From: Candidatus Roizmanbacteria bacterium RIFCSPHIGHO2_02_FULL_38_11
Lineage (GTDB): Bacteria; Patescibacteriota; Microgenomatia; UBA1406; GWC2-37-13
DNA: 61,104 nt
Direction of reading: 5' to 3'
Assembly (NCBI GenBank): GCA_001788015.1
Contig: MFZO01000047.1
Coordinates: 1 to 61,104 of the forward strand
Positions 38,506-48,713 of this stretch are shown here, one piece after another. The translations under genes and the position numbers were made by a program. The notes beneath the pieces were generated by a model, which ran no database searches, was not told where the DNA came from, and saw nothing but the letters and a program-made list of their open reading frames with translations. Every line of letters starts with the position of its first letter. Position 1 is the first letter of the stretch.

Positions 38506-39967
38506 TGAATGACTTTTTGATAGTCAACCTTGCTTTACGTGGTATATTTTTGTCCAGCCACTCTGTTAGTCTTTCGTTATTTTCATCAGTTTCGATGATA
38601 TACCAACACCTTCTGTCGATCCAGTCACTTTTCGGAGTTTCAATTTTCTTTGACAGTTTATTGTAAAGAAAAAGATAGTTATAAGTATAAGGAATCACGG
38701 GCGGCGTATATACTTTCACGCAGTAATCTTGATGGTTTCCTTCACTCTTTTGAATATGATTTACTATCTCATGCTGAGATTTTAAGATTCCGGAGGACAT
38801 TGATCTTGAACGCACATCCTTAGAAAACATGAGTATAGAATTTCCCAAAAGCGCTACGACAAAACTCAGTTTAAGAAAAGAGAATAATATCGAGTGTACT
38901 TTAAACTGAATGGTAAAAAATACAGCCATGATCAGAAGAAAAACATACTGTATTCCTTCAAAGTAGTTGCCCCAAAAAAAATTTTCTTTATATAAAACTG
39001 AAAAAAAGAAAAGAAAACTCAAAAGCGGAATAAGAAAATTAAGTAAAGAGTCATATTTTTTTACCTTATTTTCGAGCACCGCTATAAGAAAGACTAAAAA
39101 TAGGAGGGTAAAAATTATTAATATTGCGTCATTTGCAAATAGACTTTTGTAGTAACCGAAAAACAAATTTACTCTATCCTGTAAAACTTCGGCATAGGAA
39201 TTGACATTTTGGGTTGTTCCCTGAAGCAGATTCTGGAAAAAAATCCTGGTCTGGGAAAAGTTATTTTTCAGTTCAAAAAAAAGCCGCGGAATAAAAGGTA
39301 TGGCTAGTCCGGCAAAGAATATAAGCAAGTTTCTGACGTTCATGAATGTCTGTCTTAAACTCTCAAGTAGAAATATCAGCAAGATGTAAGACGGTAGAAG
39401 AAAGAATCCAAAGGCAAGCTCGAATTCGGTTATTAAACCAGCAAATAAGCCAGCGAGAAAAACAAGAAGGGCGATTTTTTTGTGATTTCTATTAACCAGA
39501 AAAAAGTTAATCAGAAGAAATAGAAGAAGCGTTGGTAGAACCATTATATTGTTGCCTACAAATATCGATGTAAAGATAAAATATGGAGACGTAGCTATAA
39601 GGAGAGTTACCATCAAAGATGCCAAAAAGCCAAAATATTTATAGATAAAATACATGAGCAAGATAAAAGAAACAAGGTGAAGGAAAAAATTGAAGTGATA
39701 AAATCCGATCGGCGCTCCCCCAAATAAAATGAACGGAATTACCAATATATAATAATACCAAGCTCCATGAAAAAGTCCTTGTATGCCCGTTGTCGGACCG
39801 ATAAAGGTTGGATTTTTATCCAGAATTATTTCTGCAGCTTTCAAAAAGTCTCTCCCTTGATCGTAGGTGTAGCCGACAGTTTGAAAATAGAGTGGTTTTA
39901 ATCTAAAATAGCAGAAAAGAAAAATGACAAAAATAAAAAGCGCTGCCGCGATAATTTTTTTGAGCAT
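38471..39967 (-). CDS. GT-C/GT39-like membrane glycosyltransferase
   Basis: GYTYDQGRDFLKAAEIILDKNPTFIGPTTGIQGLFHGAWYY; multi-TM. Confidence 0.78.
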   Translation of the reverse strand: MLKKIIAAALFIFVIFLFCYFRLKPLYFQTVGYTYDQGRDFLKAAEIILDKNPTFIGPTTGIQGLFHGAWYYYILVIPFILFGGAPIGFYHFNFFLHLVSFILLMYFIYKYFGFLASLMVTLLIATSPYFIFTSIFVGNNIMVLPTLLLFLLINFFLVNRNHKKIALLVFLAGLFAGLITEFELAFGFFLLPSYILLIFLLESLRQTFMNVRNLLIFFAGLAIPFIPRLFFELKNNFSQTRIFFQNLLQGTTQNVNSYAEVLQDRVNLFFGYYKSLFANDAILIIFTLLFLVFLIAVLENKVKKYDSLLNFLIPLLSFLFFFSVLYKENFFWGNYFEGIQYVFLLIMAVFFTIQFKVHSILFSFLKLSFVVALLGNSILMFSKDVRSRSMSSGILKSQHEIVNHIQKSEGNHQDYCVKVYTPPVIPYTYNYLFLYNKLSKKIETPKSDWIDRRCWYIIETDENNERLTEWLDKNIPRKARLTIKKSFNEVNVFLYELD

Positions 39968-41411
39968 ATTGTTTGCTTTTATCTTCTTTTACCGTTTAGA
40001 TTATAACACACTTGAGAGTTGGGACGAGGCTTGGTATGCATCTATAGCAAGAGAAATGGCTAAATCCGGTAATTTCATTCAGATGATCTGGAACGGGAAG
40101 CCATATTACGACCATCCACCCATGGGATTTTGGTTGATGGCAATCTCTTATAAACTACTCGGAACAAATGAATTAGCTACTCGGCTGCCTTCAGCTCTAT
40201 TAGGACTTTTCTCAGTCTTACTTATATATAAAATCGCTCACGAACTTTTTGGGAAAAAGGTTATCGGTTTTGTCGCCGCCTTGATTCTGGGTACTTCGGT
40301 ATGGTATGTCATTCGGGTCAGATCAGGTAATCTGGAGTCGGTTTTTATCTTTTTCTATCTTTTAACCGTATTTTTATCAATTAAATCTGCAAAAAACTTC
40401 AATTGGTTTCCTCTGGTAATGTTGAGTTTTGGCGCTTTAATATTATCAAAAACGTTTATTGGCATATCGGCATTGCTTCTAATATTTTATTTCAATTTTC
40501 ACCAGCTTATAAAAATTAGAAAAAATTTTGTTTTGATTTTAGTCGGCGGGTTGTTTTTTATGCTTACAGTTTTTCCCTGGTATAATTTTCATCTTAAAAA
40601 TTATTCGAATTTTTTTGAGTATCACTTTATCCATAAGGGAACAAGAGACAAAGCCTTTTCATCCTATTTTCACCTGGAGTTGAGCCAACCATTATTTTAT
40701 CTTCATATGGGGGTGCGGAAGTGGTATTACATCTGGATAGCCTCTTTGGCATTTTTGCTTGTTACCTTTAAATTTCTTAAAAAAAATATATTTTTTATTT
40801 TCCTTTGGAATTTCATAATTTTATATCCCTTTTTAACCTCAAAAGAAACAGAACTTTGGCATTTGATACCGGTGTATTTACCTTTAAGTTTAATAGTTGC
40901 GGTTGGTGCGTATGAATTTTTGTCGATCTTATCGAATATAACTGAAAAGCTACTTTTATGGTTCGAGCGAAGTCGAGAACCTAAAAGGAAAAATATTCTT
41001 CTCGACTCAGCTCGAAGAATAAATAATAAAAGATTTATTAATATCATTTATTTGCTCCCCTTTATATACATCGCCTTTCTCCAGATTAAAATTTTTTATA
41101 AGGAAGTTTTTCCAGAGTCAAGATATATCACCGACCAGGTTGATATTGCTAAAAAGATTTCTAAATATAATAAGAAGATTTTCTTGGACATAGATTATTT
41201 ACCGGTGGCAGTTTTTTATTCAGGAAAGCAAATAGAAACGCTCGTCTATGAAGCAAGTGGAGAGGCTACATTTTCAAGACTATTTAAAGAAGATAACGGA
41301 AATGTTATTGGAGTGACAAAAAATTGGGTAATTGAGGACTTGCAAAAAAAGAAATTTCCGCTCAAACTACTTGAAAAAAATTATACCTATTCCATTTTAA
41401 CCAAACCATAA
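39924..41411 (+). CDS. GT39-family (PMT/ArnT-like) glycosyltransferase
   Basis: LESWDEAWYASIAREMAKSGNFIQMIWNGKPYYDHPPMGFWLMAISYKLLG. Confidence 0.9.
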   Translation: MTKIKSAAAIIFLSILFAFIFFYRLDYNTLESWDEAWYASIAREMAKSGNFIQMIWNGKPYYDHPPMGFWLMAISYKLLGTNELATRLPSALLGLFSVLLIYKIAHELFGKKVIGFVAALILGTSVWYVIRVRSGNLESVFIFFYLLTVFLSIKSAKNFNWFPLVMLSFGALILSKTFIGISALLLIFYFNFHQLIKIRKNFVLILVGGLFFMLTVFPWYNFHLKNYSNFFEYHFIHKGTRDKAFSSYFHLELSQPLFYLHMGVRKWYYIWIASLAFLLVTFKFLKKNIFFIFLWNFIILYPFLTSKETELWHLIPVYLPLSLIVAVGAYEFLSILSNITEKLLLWFERSREPKRKNILLDSARRINNKRFINIIYLLPFIYIAFLQIKIFYKEVFPESRYITDQVDIAKKISKYNKKIFLDIDYLPVAVFYSGKQIETLVYEASGEATFSRLFKEDNGNVIGVTKNWVIEDLQKKKFPLKLLEKNYTYSILTKP

Positions 41412-41417
41412 AAAAAC

Positions 41418-41535
41418 TGTCATTCCCGCGAAAGCCAGGTTACAGTACTGTACCTGGCGAAAGCGGGAATCCAGGAAATTATATAGATTCCCGATTAGAA
41501 CCTGTCCTCGACCTGATCGAGGATCGGGAATGACA
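41418..41535. repeat. Palindromic element family A with nested GCCAGGTTACAGTACTGTACCTGGC
   Basis: TGTCATTCCCGCGAAAGC...GGGAATGACA; inner palindrome 41434-41458. Confidence 0.9.
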
Positions 41536-41537
41536 CA

Positions 41538-42731
41538 ATGATAATATTATTCTTATATTTTATTCCTCTTTTTTCACTTTCCGTTTATTCCTTCTCTCTT
41601 ATCGATCCAAATATTACTTTTTTCCAAACGAAATGGTGGGAAATTTTTAGGGATAAGATGGTCTATTTTGGATACTATAGAAGAGAAATGTCATGGATCA
41701 TATATCTTGCAATCGTTATTTTACTTTTTATTTCTCACTATTTTTTCCTGAAAAGATATAAGCAATTTAATCCCGTTAAACTTGCAATTATTATCGGCAC
41801 AATACTTTTGTTCTCCTATCCATTTCTTTCACACGATTTTTTCAATTATATGTTTGATGCTAAAGTTGTTACGGTTTATTATAAAAACCCTTACTTTTAC
41901 AAAGCTCTTGATTTTCCCAAAGATCCCTGGCTTAGATTTATGCACTGGACTCATCGAACCTATCCGTACGGACCACTTTTTCTTTTGATTACAATCATTC
42001 CATCATTTTTAAGTTTTGGAAAATTTGCCTTGAGTTTTTTATTCTTTAAATCAACTTTTATTATTTTTTATATTCTGGCAGTTTTTTTCCTCAATAAATT
42101 AAATAAAAGGTATGCTATGATTTTCGCCACTAATCCTTTAATTATTATCGAGGGATTGGTAAATTCCCATAACGATTTGATAGGAGTATCACTTGGGTTA
42201 ATCGGAGTATTTTATCTACTTTCCCCCTCTCGTCATTCCGACCCCGCCTCGACGGGGGAGGAATCTATCCCGCCTTTGGCGGGAGTAAGATCACGCTTCG
42301 CTAGATTCTTCGGTCGCTTACGCTTCCTCAGAATGACACGAGATGAACTTATTACAAGATTAATATTTTTTCTCTCGGCGGGGATTAAGTATATTACGTT
42401 TCCACTTTTGTTCTTAAGTCGTGATAAGAAAAAAATGAATCAATTCATTTTTATAAGCATAATTGGCGCTTTGGTTTATTTATCATTCAAGTCAGAAATC
42501 CAGCCTTGGTATTTTCTTAATCTATTTATCTTTCTGCCTTTTTATGAGCAACTGGTTAATAGACTAAACATTTTTTTCTTCGGGCTTCTTGTTTCTTATC
42601 ATCCATATATAAGATTAGGAGGATGGGATAGTTTAGAGAAAATCAATATTAAGCATTGGGTAATAGGAGTTTTTTTAATCATCAACATAGTCTATTTGCT
42701 TTTTTCCCGTAAGAAATTCTCTTTAAAATAG
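41538..42731 (+). CDS. Multi-TM glycosyltransferase (GT-C/mannosyltransferase-like) with repeat-derived insert
   Basis: FSYPFLSHDFFNYMFDAKVVTVYYKNPY; multi-TM. Confidence 0.75.
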   Translation: MIILFLYFIPLFSLSVYSFSLIDPNITFFQTKWWEIFRDKMVYFGYYRREMSWIIYLAIVILLFISHYFFLKRYKQFNPVKLAIIIGTILLFSYPFLSHDFFNYMFDAKVVTVYYKNPYFYKALDFPKDPWLRFMHWTHRTYPYGPLFLLITIIPSFLSFGKFALSFLFFKSTFIIFYILAVFFLNKLNKRYAMIFATNPLIIIEGLVNSHNDLIGVSLGLIGVFYLLSPSRHSDPASTGEESIPPLAGVRSRFARFFGRLRFLRMTRDELITRLIFFLSAGIKYITFPLLFLSRDKKKMNQFIFISIIGALVYLSFKSEIQPWYFLNLFIFLPFYEQLVNRLNIFFFGLLVSYHPYIRLGGWDSLEKINIKHWVIGVFLIINIVYLLFSRKKFSLK

Positions 42732-44137
42732 TTAATAAATAAAATAAAGAAAAAACCTATAAGCAGCAGCGTCAAAGAGTTGATTACAAACGATGAAGAA
42801 AGGAGTCGTTGAAGAAAGGGGAATGGGGGAGACCACCAGTTGTGATACGCATTGAGGAAATTAAATAGAGAAATAAATAGATACGAAATTAATAGAAATT
42901 TATTGTTGTAAGTTGCGATCAGTAGAAATGGTAAGGTAAGGATTAAGTGTCTTTCGTGCATTTTAGTGAGAAAAATAAAAGAGGTAAAAGGTATAAGAAA
43001 CCCTATATAAAAAATGTTTTGTATATTGTTATTCCCGTGAAGACGGGAATCCAGTATTTTTCTGGATCCCTGCTTTCGCCACGTCAGACGTGGCTTTCGC
43101 AGGGATGACATTAAAACATAAAGAGTGATTAAAGTAATTATTCCTGTGATAAAGTATCCCCATATTTCATAAGAAATATTTAAGATAAATTTAGAAGACG
43201 CTAGAGTTGTTCGTGAGCCGTTTAAAAGATACCAAAAATTGAAGGCATGATTAGTGGTGAATGGCAATCCGGAAACCAGAATAATTTTATTCAAGTAAGT
43301 CGTTAGTGGAAAAAGGATAAGATTCCCATTCCGATAAAATGGAAGAAAAAAGAGCCAGAAAATAAAGGAAGAAATGAGTATCATTTTAATAAAAATCCGC
43401 ACTCTGTCATTTCGAAGGAGCGAAGCGACTGAGAAATCTAGTGAAACGTAATTACGCTGCGCTAGATTTCTCGCTTCGCTCGAAATGACAAAGTAAATTA
43501 ATAAAAAAAGCGGAATGAATATAGCGACAGTTTGCTTAGACAAAAGTCCAAGTGTGAAAGTAATTACAGAAGTTAGATATTTTTTCTGATAAATAAGAGT
43601 ATAAAATGACGTTAAGAGGAAGAAGAGCGGAGTAGAATCAGTCTGACCCCAATGCGCGCTGTTATAGAAATAAGCAGGATTGAAAAGAACTAGTGACGTA
43701 GCGATGAGAGGCCAAGTGGATTTCTTTTTTCCGACAATTTTCTTAGCAAAAAGATACGTTATATAAGCAATTCCGATATCAGATAAAATTGCTGGAAGCT
43801 TAAGCAAATAAGGGTAGTAATCAAAATCTTTGAGAAAAAAGATAAGTTTGGAAGGAAAAACAGGTAGGTGAAGATTTAGAAACCAAGCAAATTGGTAGAT
43901 CCAAACTTTAACTAAATAAAGAAAGGCGAAGAGAAATATTGCTATCGGAGGATAATTGGGCGAAATATGTCCATAAAGCTTATAAAAATCTGTAGCGTAT
44001 AATCCCTGAAGACCCTGTTTTACAGCGGTTTCTCCCCAGATCATGTGGTTTGTGACGTCGCCGCTATAGGTATGAAAGCTGATAAAAATTCTGAAAATGA
44101 GACCAAGTAGTAAAAAAATAAGAATTTTTTTATTCAT
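42692..44137 (-). CDS. Multi-TM GT-C glycosyltransferase with two repeat-derived inserts
   Basis: GDVTNHMIWGETAVKQGLQGLYATDFYKLYGHISPNYPPIAIFLF. Confidence 0.78.
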   Translation of the reverse strand: MNKKILIFLLLGLIFRIFISFHTYSGDVTNHMIWGETAVKQGLQGLYATDFYKLYGHISPNYPPIAIFLFAFLYLVKVWIYQFAWFLNLHLPVFPSKLIFFLKDFDYYPYLLKLPAILSDIGIAYITYLFAKKIVGKKKSTWPLIATSLVLFNPAYFYNSAHWGQTDSTPLFFLLTSFYTLIYQKKYLTSVITFTLGLLSKQTVAIFIPLFLLIYFVISSEARNLAQRNYVSLDFSVASLLRNDRVRIFIKMILISSFIFWLFFLPFYRNGNLILFPLTTYLNKIILVSGLPFTTNHAFNFWYLLNGSRTTLASSKFILNISYEIWGYFITGIITLITLYVLMSSLRKPRLTWRKQGSRKILDSRLHGNNNIQNIFYIGFLIPFTSFIFLTKMHERHLILTLPFLLIATYNNKFLLISYLFISLFNFLNAYHNWWSPPFPFLQRLLSSSFVINSLTLLLIGFFFILFINYFKENFLREKSK

Positions 44138-44144
44138 TTCGTAT

Positions 44145-44226
44145 TTGTCATTGCGAGCGATGATTTAAGAAGCGAAGCAATCTCAAAAAAAATGGAATTG
44201 CTTCGTCACTGCGTTCCTCGCAATGA
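44145..44226. repeat. Palindromic element family C (TGTCATTGCGAGCGATG...CCTCGCAATGACG)
   Basis: Inverted ends GTCATTGCGAG / CTCGCAATGAC. Confidence 0.8.
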
Positions 44227-45066
44227 CGTGATGGATTCTAATAAATAATTTTTTATTAAGTGCAGCTTTGTTCTTAATGGAGCGTATTTTAAACCGAAGC
44301 GTAGCCTATTAATCCTTTGATATTCTTGATGAATTTGAGAACCAGAGCCCCCAGTTGATTGAGCATTTTTGTGCCAAATAATAGTTTTTGGGTCATAATA
44401 TATTTTGACTCCTGCCCGTTTTGCTCTTACACAAAAATCTGCATCTTCAAAATAAAGAAAATAGCTTTCGTTCCAAAATCCAACTTTATCTATAACCGAT
44501 TTATCATAAACCATAAGAGCTCCGTTTACGAATTCGATTTCTTTGAAAGAATCAAATTGTCCGTGGTCAATCTCATCGACGCCAATATGGGGAGTAAGCG
44601 CATGATCCTGGTCGATGTAACCACCTGCGTACCATATTACTTTGCCTGAATCAGATTTTTTGTATCTATCTTTATGGTATTCAAAAGTTGGGGCATAATA
44701 TATTTTTCCAGCAATTATAGAAGATGGATATTTTAAGATTGTATCCAGGGCGTTTTTAGTAAAATCCTCTTTAAAATAAACATCGTTATTCATAATGCAG
44801 AAATGTTCAAAGTTATTAGCAATAGCTTTCTTCAACCCAATATTTACTCCATGAGAATATCCTTTGTTTTCTGCGTAAACTGTTTCTGCTGGAATACCTT
44901 TAAGGTTAATCGTGTATCGATGTATCGATACATCGATACAATATAGATAATAATTTTTATTAGTCTGATTGCGAAGACTGGCTAGAAAGTCATCAAGTAC
45001 AGTATAATTCTCATAGACTACTGTAATTATTGCCAGTTTATTATTATTCATTATAAAAAATGTCAT
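44206..45066 (-). CDS. GT2 family glycosyltransferase
   Basis: LAIITVVYENYTVLDDFLASLRNQT, CIMNNDVYFKEDF, YFLYFEDADFCVRAKRAGVKIYYDPKTIIWHK. Confidence 0.9.
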   Translation of the reverse strand: MTFFIMNNNKLAIITVVYENYTVLDDFLASLRNQTNKNYYLYCIDVSIHRYTINLKGIPAETVYAENKGYSHGVNIGLKKAIANNFEHFCIMNNDVYFKEDFTKNALDTILKYPSSIIAGKIYYAPTFEYHKDRYKKSDSGKVIWYAGGYIDQDHALTPHIGVDEIDHGQFDSFKEIEFVNGALMVYDKSVIDKVGFWNESYFLYFEDADFCVRAKRAGVKIYYDPKTIIWHKNAQSTGGSGSQIHQEYQRINRLRFGLKYAPLRTKLHLIKNYLLESITSLRGTQ

Positions 45067-45143
45067 TCCGTACTTGATACGGAATCCAGATTAAACTTGT
45101 CCTGATGAAAATCAGGATAGATTCCCGTTTTCACGGGAATGAC
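45061..45143. repeat. Palindromic element family A
   Basis: TGTCATTCCGTACTTGATACGGAATCC...TCCCGTTTTCACGGGAATGACA. Confidence 0.85.
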
Positions 45144-47010
45144 AATTAATTTCCTTATGAGATCTGTTTTTGATTATATCAGAAAGCATAAATTCTTACT
45201 TTTAATTGTCCTACCTGCCTTTTTACTCTACATGCTTATTATTTTTCCGAGTGGCACCTTCTTGTGTTTTAAGGATGCCTGCGGCATTAATTTCTGGGGG
45301 GTACACGGTCATGATGCTATTTGGCACCTGGCCATAGCAAATGTATCATTCAACAAATTTCCATTTACAGCCCCGACTTTTGCCGGAGAAAACCTATACG
45401 GATACAACTACCTTTTAGATTTTTTTATTTTTTTGCTCTCTAAAATAGGCATTCCAACTATACTTTCCTACTTTAAATTATTGCCAGCTATATGGTTCGT
45501 CGCTTTTACTACTCTTCTGATTATTCTTGGAAGAAAAATAAAAGACTCCTCCTTATTTGTAAGTTTATTTCTTTTTTTAAGTTATCTAGCTGGATCGTTC
45601 TCGTATCTATTGACTTTATTTCATGATAAAACAATTAATGGTTCTTCAACCTTGCTCCCACAGCCGATAATGCACATGATGTCAAATCTACCATACGCTT
45701 TTTCCTTACTTCCTTTTCTCGTGATTTTGATTTTAATGAAGGAAAAAGATCTGAATGTCAAAAATGTATTAATAATGGGAATTTGTGTTTTTTTAATTAT
45801 GGGATTGAAGTTTTACGGTGGAGTCATAAGTATTTTTATGGTGGTTATTTTTGTCATCCTGAATCTACTTCAGGATCTGCTATCTAAAAATCAGATTCCG
45901 AAACAAGTTCGGAATGACAATGTGAGGAAAAGTATAATTGGATTTATTGCGATTGCAGGATTTGTTGTTACGGGTTTATTTTTTTTCTATGATCCAATTA
46001 GATCGTTCAAAACTGGATCGGTTTTTGGGTTTGCTCCTTTTGCTTTAGTTCACCCAATCACAGAAACTCCAAATCAATTTTATCTGCGAGATTTAACCAA
46101 TGCGAGATATTACATTTTAGCACAGGGAAGAATAGGGCCAAGGTTCATCTGGATAGAATTTGTAAACCTGACTCTGTTTTTATTTTTTTATCTTGGGACG
46201 AGAATTTTCGGATTATTTTACATTGGGATAATATTAACTAAAGCCACTGTGTCATTCCTGCGAAAGCCAAGTCTGACTTGGCGAAAGCAGGAATCCAGAA
46301 AAATAACTGGATCCCCGATCAGGTCGGGGATGACATTACAAAATAATAAACGAGACAAATTCGATATAGCTGTATGTTTCTCAATTTTATTTTCAATCTT
46401 ATTGACAGTAACTTTAGTACAAAAAGCAGAGTGGTGGAACACAATTCAATTCTTCTTTTATGCGATTTTTCTCTTAACAATTTATCTATCGAAGTTGGTC
46501 TACACTTTGACAAATACAAGGAAAATAATTTTGATTATTCCAGCGACTATGATATTGTTATTGTCAATTCCGACTTCCATAGATTTAGTCAGACTTTTTG
46601 CGGTAGCGCCCGGGGCGGCATATCTTTCTGTCGACGAGATGAAGGCGCTTGAATTTCTAAAAAAGCAACCGGAAGGAATAATTTTGACTCCTCTATATAA
46701 CAAGGAGTGGAAAAACTATCAAAAGCCAAATCAGTTGTATACTTATGAGGATACGGCCTATATTTCGGCATTTTCAGGCAAGCAGACTTACTTTGCCAAT
46801 GTTTTACAGCTTCGGTTAACAGGGGCGCCATATGAAAAAAGGTTTGCGAGGTTAAAAAACATGGATTGTTCTATTCTTGGTGAGGTTGATTATATTTATG
46901 ATATCAGGAGGCTTTTAGATTCTGAAAAAATTGTCGTAAAGTGTAAACCTAAAAATGTAAGGAAAATATTCGAGAATAAATCAATAAATATCTACTCAAG
47001 AATAAAATAA
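45139..47010 (+). CDS. Multi-TM membrane protein (GT-C-like) with two repeat-derived inserts
   Basis: GVHGHDAIWHLAIANVSFNKFPFTAPTFAGENLYGYNYLLDFFIF; multi-TM. Confidence 0.75.
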   Translation: MTINFLMRSVFDYIRKHKFLLLIVLPAFLLYMLIIFPSGTFLCFKDACGINFWGVHGHDAIWHLAIANVSFNKFPFTAPTFAGENLYGYNYLLDFFIFLLSKIGIPTILSYFKLLPAIWFVAFTTLLIILGRKIKDSSLFVSLFLFLSYLAGSFSYLLTLFHDKTINGSSTLLPQPIMHMMSNLPYAFSLLPFLVILILMKEKDLNVKNVLIMGICVFLIMGLKFYGGVISIFMVVIFVILNLLQDLLSKNQIPKQVRNDNVRKSIIGFIAIAGFVVTGLFFFYDPIRSFKTGSVFGFAPFALVHPITETPNQFYLRDLTNARYYILAQGRIGPRFIWIEFVNLTLFLFFYLGTRIFGLFYIGIILTKATVSFLRKPSLTWRKQESRKITGSPIRSGMTLQNNKRDKFDIAVCFSILFSILLTVTLVQKAEWWNTIQFFFYAIFLLTIYLSKLVYTLTNTRKIILIIPATMILLLSIPTSIDLVRLFAVAPGAAYLSVDEMKALEFLKKQPEGIILTPLYNKEWKNYQKPNQLYTYEDTAYISAFSGKQTYFANVLQLRLTGAPYEKRFARLKNMDCSILGEVDYIYDIRRLLDSEKIVVKCKPKNVRKIFENKSINIYSRIK

Positions 47011-48644
47011 GCAAACTTTTGCGAAAAATCTTTATAAGGAATTCGATACTTTACATTGGGATTGTTGATATCACTTAATATATCGTAATTATCTTTTTCA
47101 ACACAGACTTCGTGGATTATAGCTTTCCTTAATTTGAGGTAGTTAACTTTATGATTGCATTTCTTGAATGTGATTTCTTTATAAGAGTAATTTTTTTTTG
47201 CCAGATTGTTTTGGACTTCCTTGAGATCTAAATTTTCATTATTAAAGAAAATATAACTCAAAAAGGCATTATGAGGTAACTGGTGATAGATGGTATAAGG
47301 ATTATCATCTTTTAGTAAAAATAAAGATAATTGGCGTTCATTTTCATAAAACAATTCTCCAACAGTGATAGGTCTTCTAAAGTAATAACCGTATACAAAA
47401 AATATAACATTTATAAAAAATACTCCTCCTAAGAAGATGAGTGAATATTTTTTTAGGTTGTAATTTTTGATTCCTTGGGCCAAAAAAATAACCCCTAAAG
47501 ATATTAGATAACTAAATCCGATAGAAGAAAGCACTCCACGTATTGAAAAGGTGAGTCCATGTGTACTCAATAATGCAGGAATCGTTCCAAGAGGAATAAA
47601 GCCTAAAATATAAAAATCATTACGAGAACCTTTTTTTCCTAAATAAATAATTCCAAGAAAATAAAAAATTATAAAAATAAACAAAAATTGTCCTGTTGTA
47701 GCATTACCATTGATAGGACTGTAGTCGCCGGTTTTAAATAGATAGCTTAAATCAAGACCTTTTGTAAAATTTAGGATAATTTCGTCAATAGATACGCTTA
47801 ATTTGTTATCAAAAAAACGCCTTACAAGTGGAGAAGCAATGCTTGTATTTCTCTTAAAGTCTACAACTCGGGCATTTTTCTCGTTATCGAAAAAAATTAT
47901 TTCAGATAGTCGGGTTTTGCTTATTGAAGGCTCAAGAGAAGTAATAAATGCGAAAACAAAGATGAAGAAGATCAGATTTTTTACAGAGTTAGGTAGAAAA
48001 GATTTCCAGAATCTTTTTTTGATGCCGGTTAAGTCGGGATTAATTAAGAAAAATAACTCCAAATAAATTAAAAGGAAAGGTATAAGAATGCGTGCCCCCT
48101 GATATGTAAAAGCTGTCAGAAAAAATAAAGTGAGTGCAAGAAATTTTCTCTTTTCTAAATAAAGAAGAATTCCAGCAAAAAGAAAAACTATGGCAAGAGG
48201 TATATCAAGGGCTAGCCTGGTCAGGTGAAATATCCATGGATTGAAGCATAAAATAACAGTTGTGACGATAGCTTTTTTTTCATCACCAGCAATTTTTACA
48301 ATTAGACTATAGGAGATAAAAACAATAAGGGAAGATATTAGAACAAAGGGTAATCTCGATAGGAATACAGTCTTGATTGGTATAAATAAAAACCATAAAG
48401 CGGAGAAGTATATGGCAGATAACGGATTATTAGGACTGATGTTTTCAAATACGAGTGGGAATGATTTACCAAAAAGATCCCTGCCAGTTTTTGCTATGGA
48501 CCAGCCGGATAATATGGTGTCTTTCTCGTCAGGTAGGAGATTGATTTGGTCAAGAAGAGGTAGGCGGATTAAAATGAATAATAAAAATAAGAGAAATAAT
48601 AGTTTATTAGTTTTTACGTAATTGATTATTTTTGTCATTAACAA
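46992..48644 (-). CDS. GT39-family-like glycosyltransferase
   Basis: LLPDEKDTILSGWSIAKTGRDLFGKSFPLVF N-terminal acidic motif; multi-TM. Confidence 0.8.
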   Translation of the reverse strand: MLMTKIINYVKTNKLLFLLFLLFILIRLPLLDQINLLPDEKDTILSGWSIAKTGRDLFGKSFPLVFENISPNNPLSAIYFSALWFLFIPIKTVFLSRLPFVLISSLIVFISYSLIVKIAGDEKKAIVTTVILCFNPWIFHLTRLALDIPLAIVFLFAGILLYLEKRKFLALTLFFLTAFTYQGARILIPFLLIYLELFFLINPDLTGIKKRFWKSFLPNSVKNLIFFIFVFAFITSLEPSISKTRLSEIIFFDNEKNARVVDFKRNTSIASPLVRRFFDNKLSVSIDEIILNFTKGLDLSYLFKTGDYSPINGNATTGQFLFIFIIFYFLGIIYLGKKGSRNDFYILGFIPLGTIPALLSTHGLTFSIRGVLSSIGFSYLISLGVIFLAQGIKNYNLKKYSLIFLGGVFFINVIFFVYGYYFRRPITVGELFYENERQLSLFLLKDDNPYTIYHQLPHNAFLSYIFFNNENLDLKEVQNNLAKKNYSYKEITFKKCNHKVNYLKLRKAIIHEVCVEKDNYDILSDINNPNVKYRIPYKDFSQKFAYFILE

Positions 48645-48649
48645 GAATT

Positions 48650-48713
48650 GTCATTCCCGCGGAGGCGGGAATCCAGAAAATTATATAGATTCCCGATTAG
48701 ATCGGGAATGACA
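48650..48713. repeat. Palindromic element family A (64 bp, simplest copy)
   Basis: TGTCATTCCCGCGGAGGCGGGAATCCAG...AGATTCCCGATTAGATCGGGAATGACA. Confidence 0.9.
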
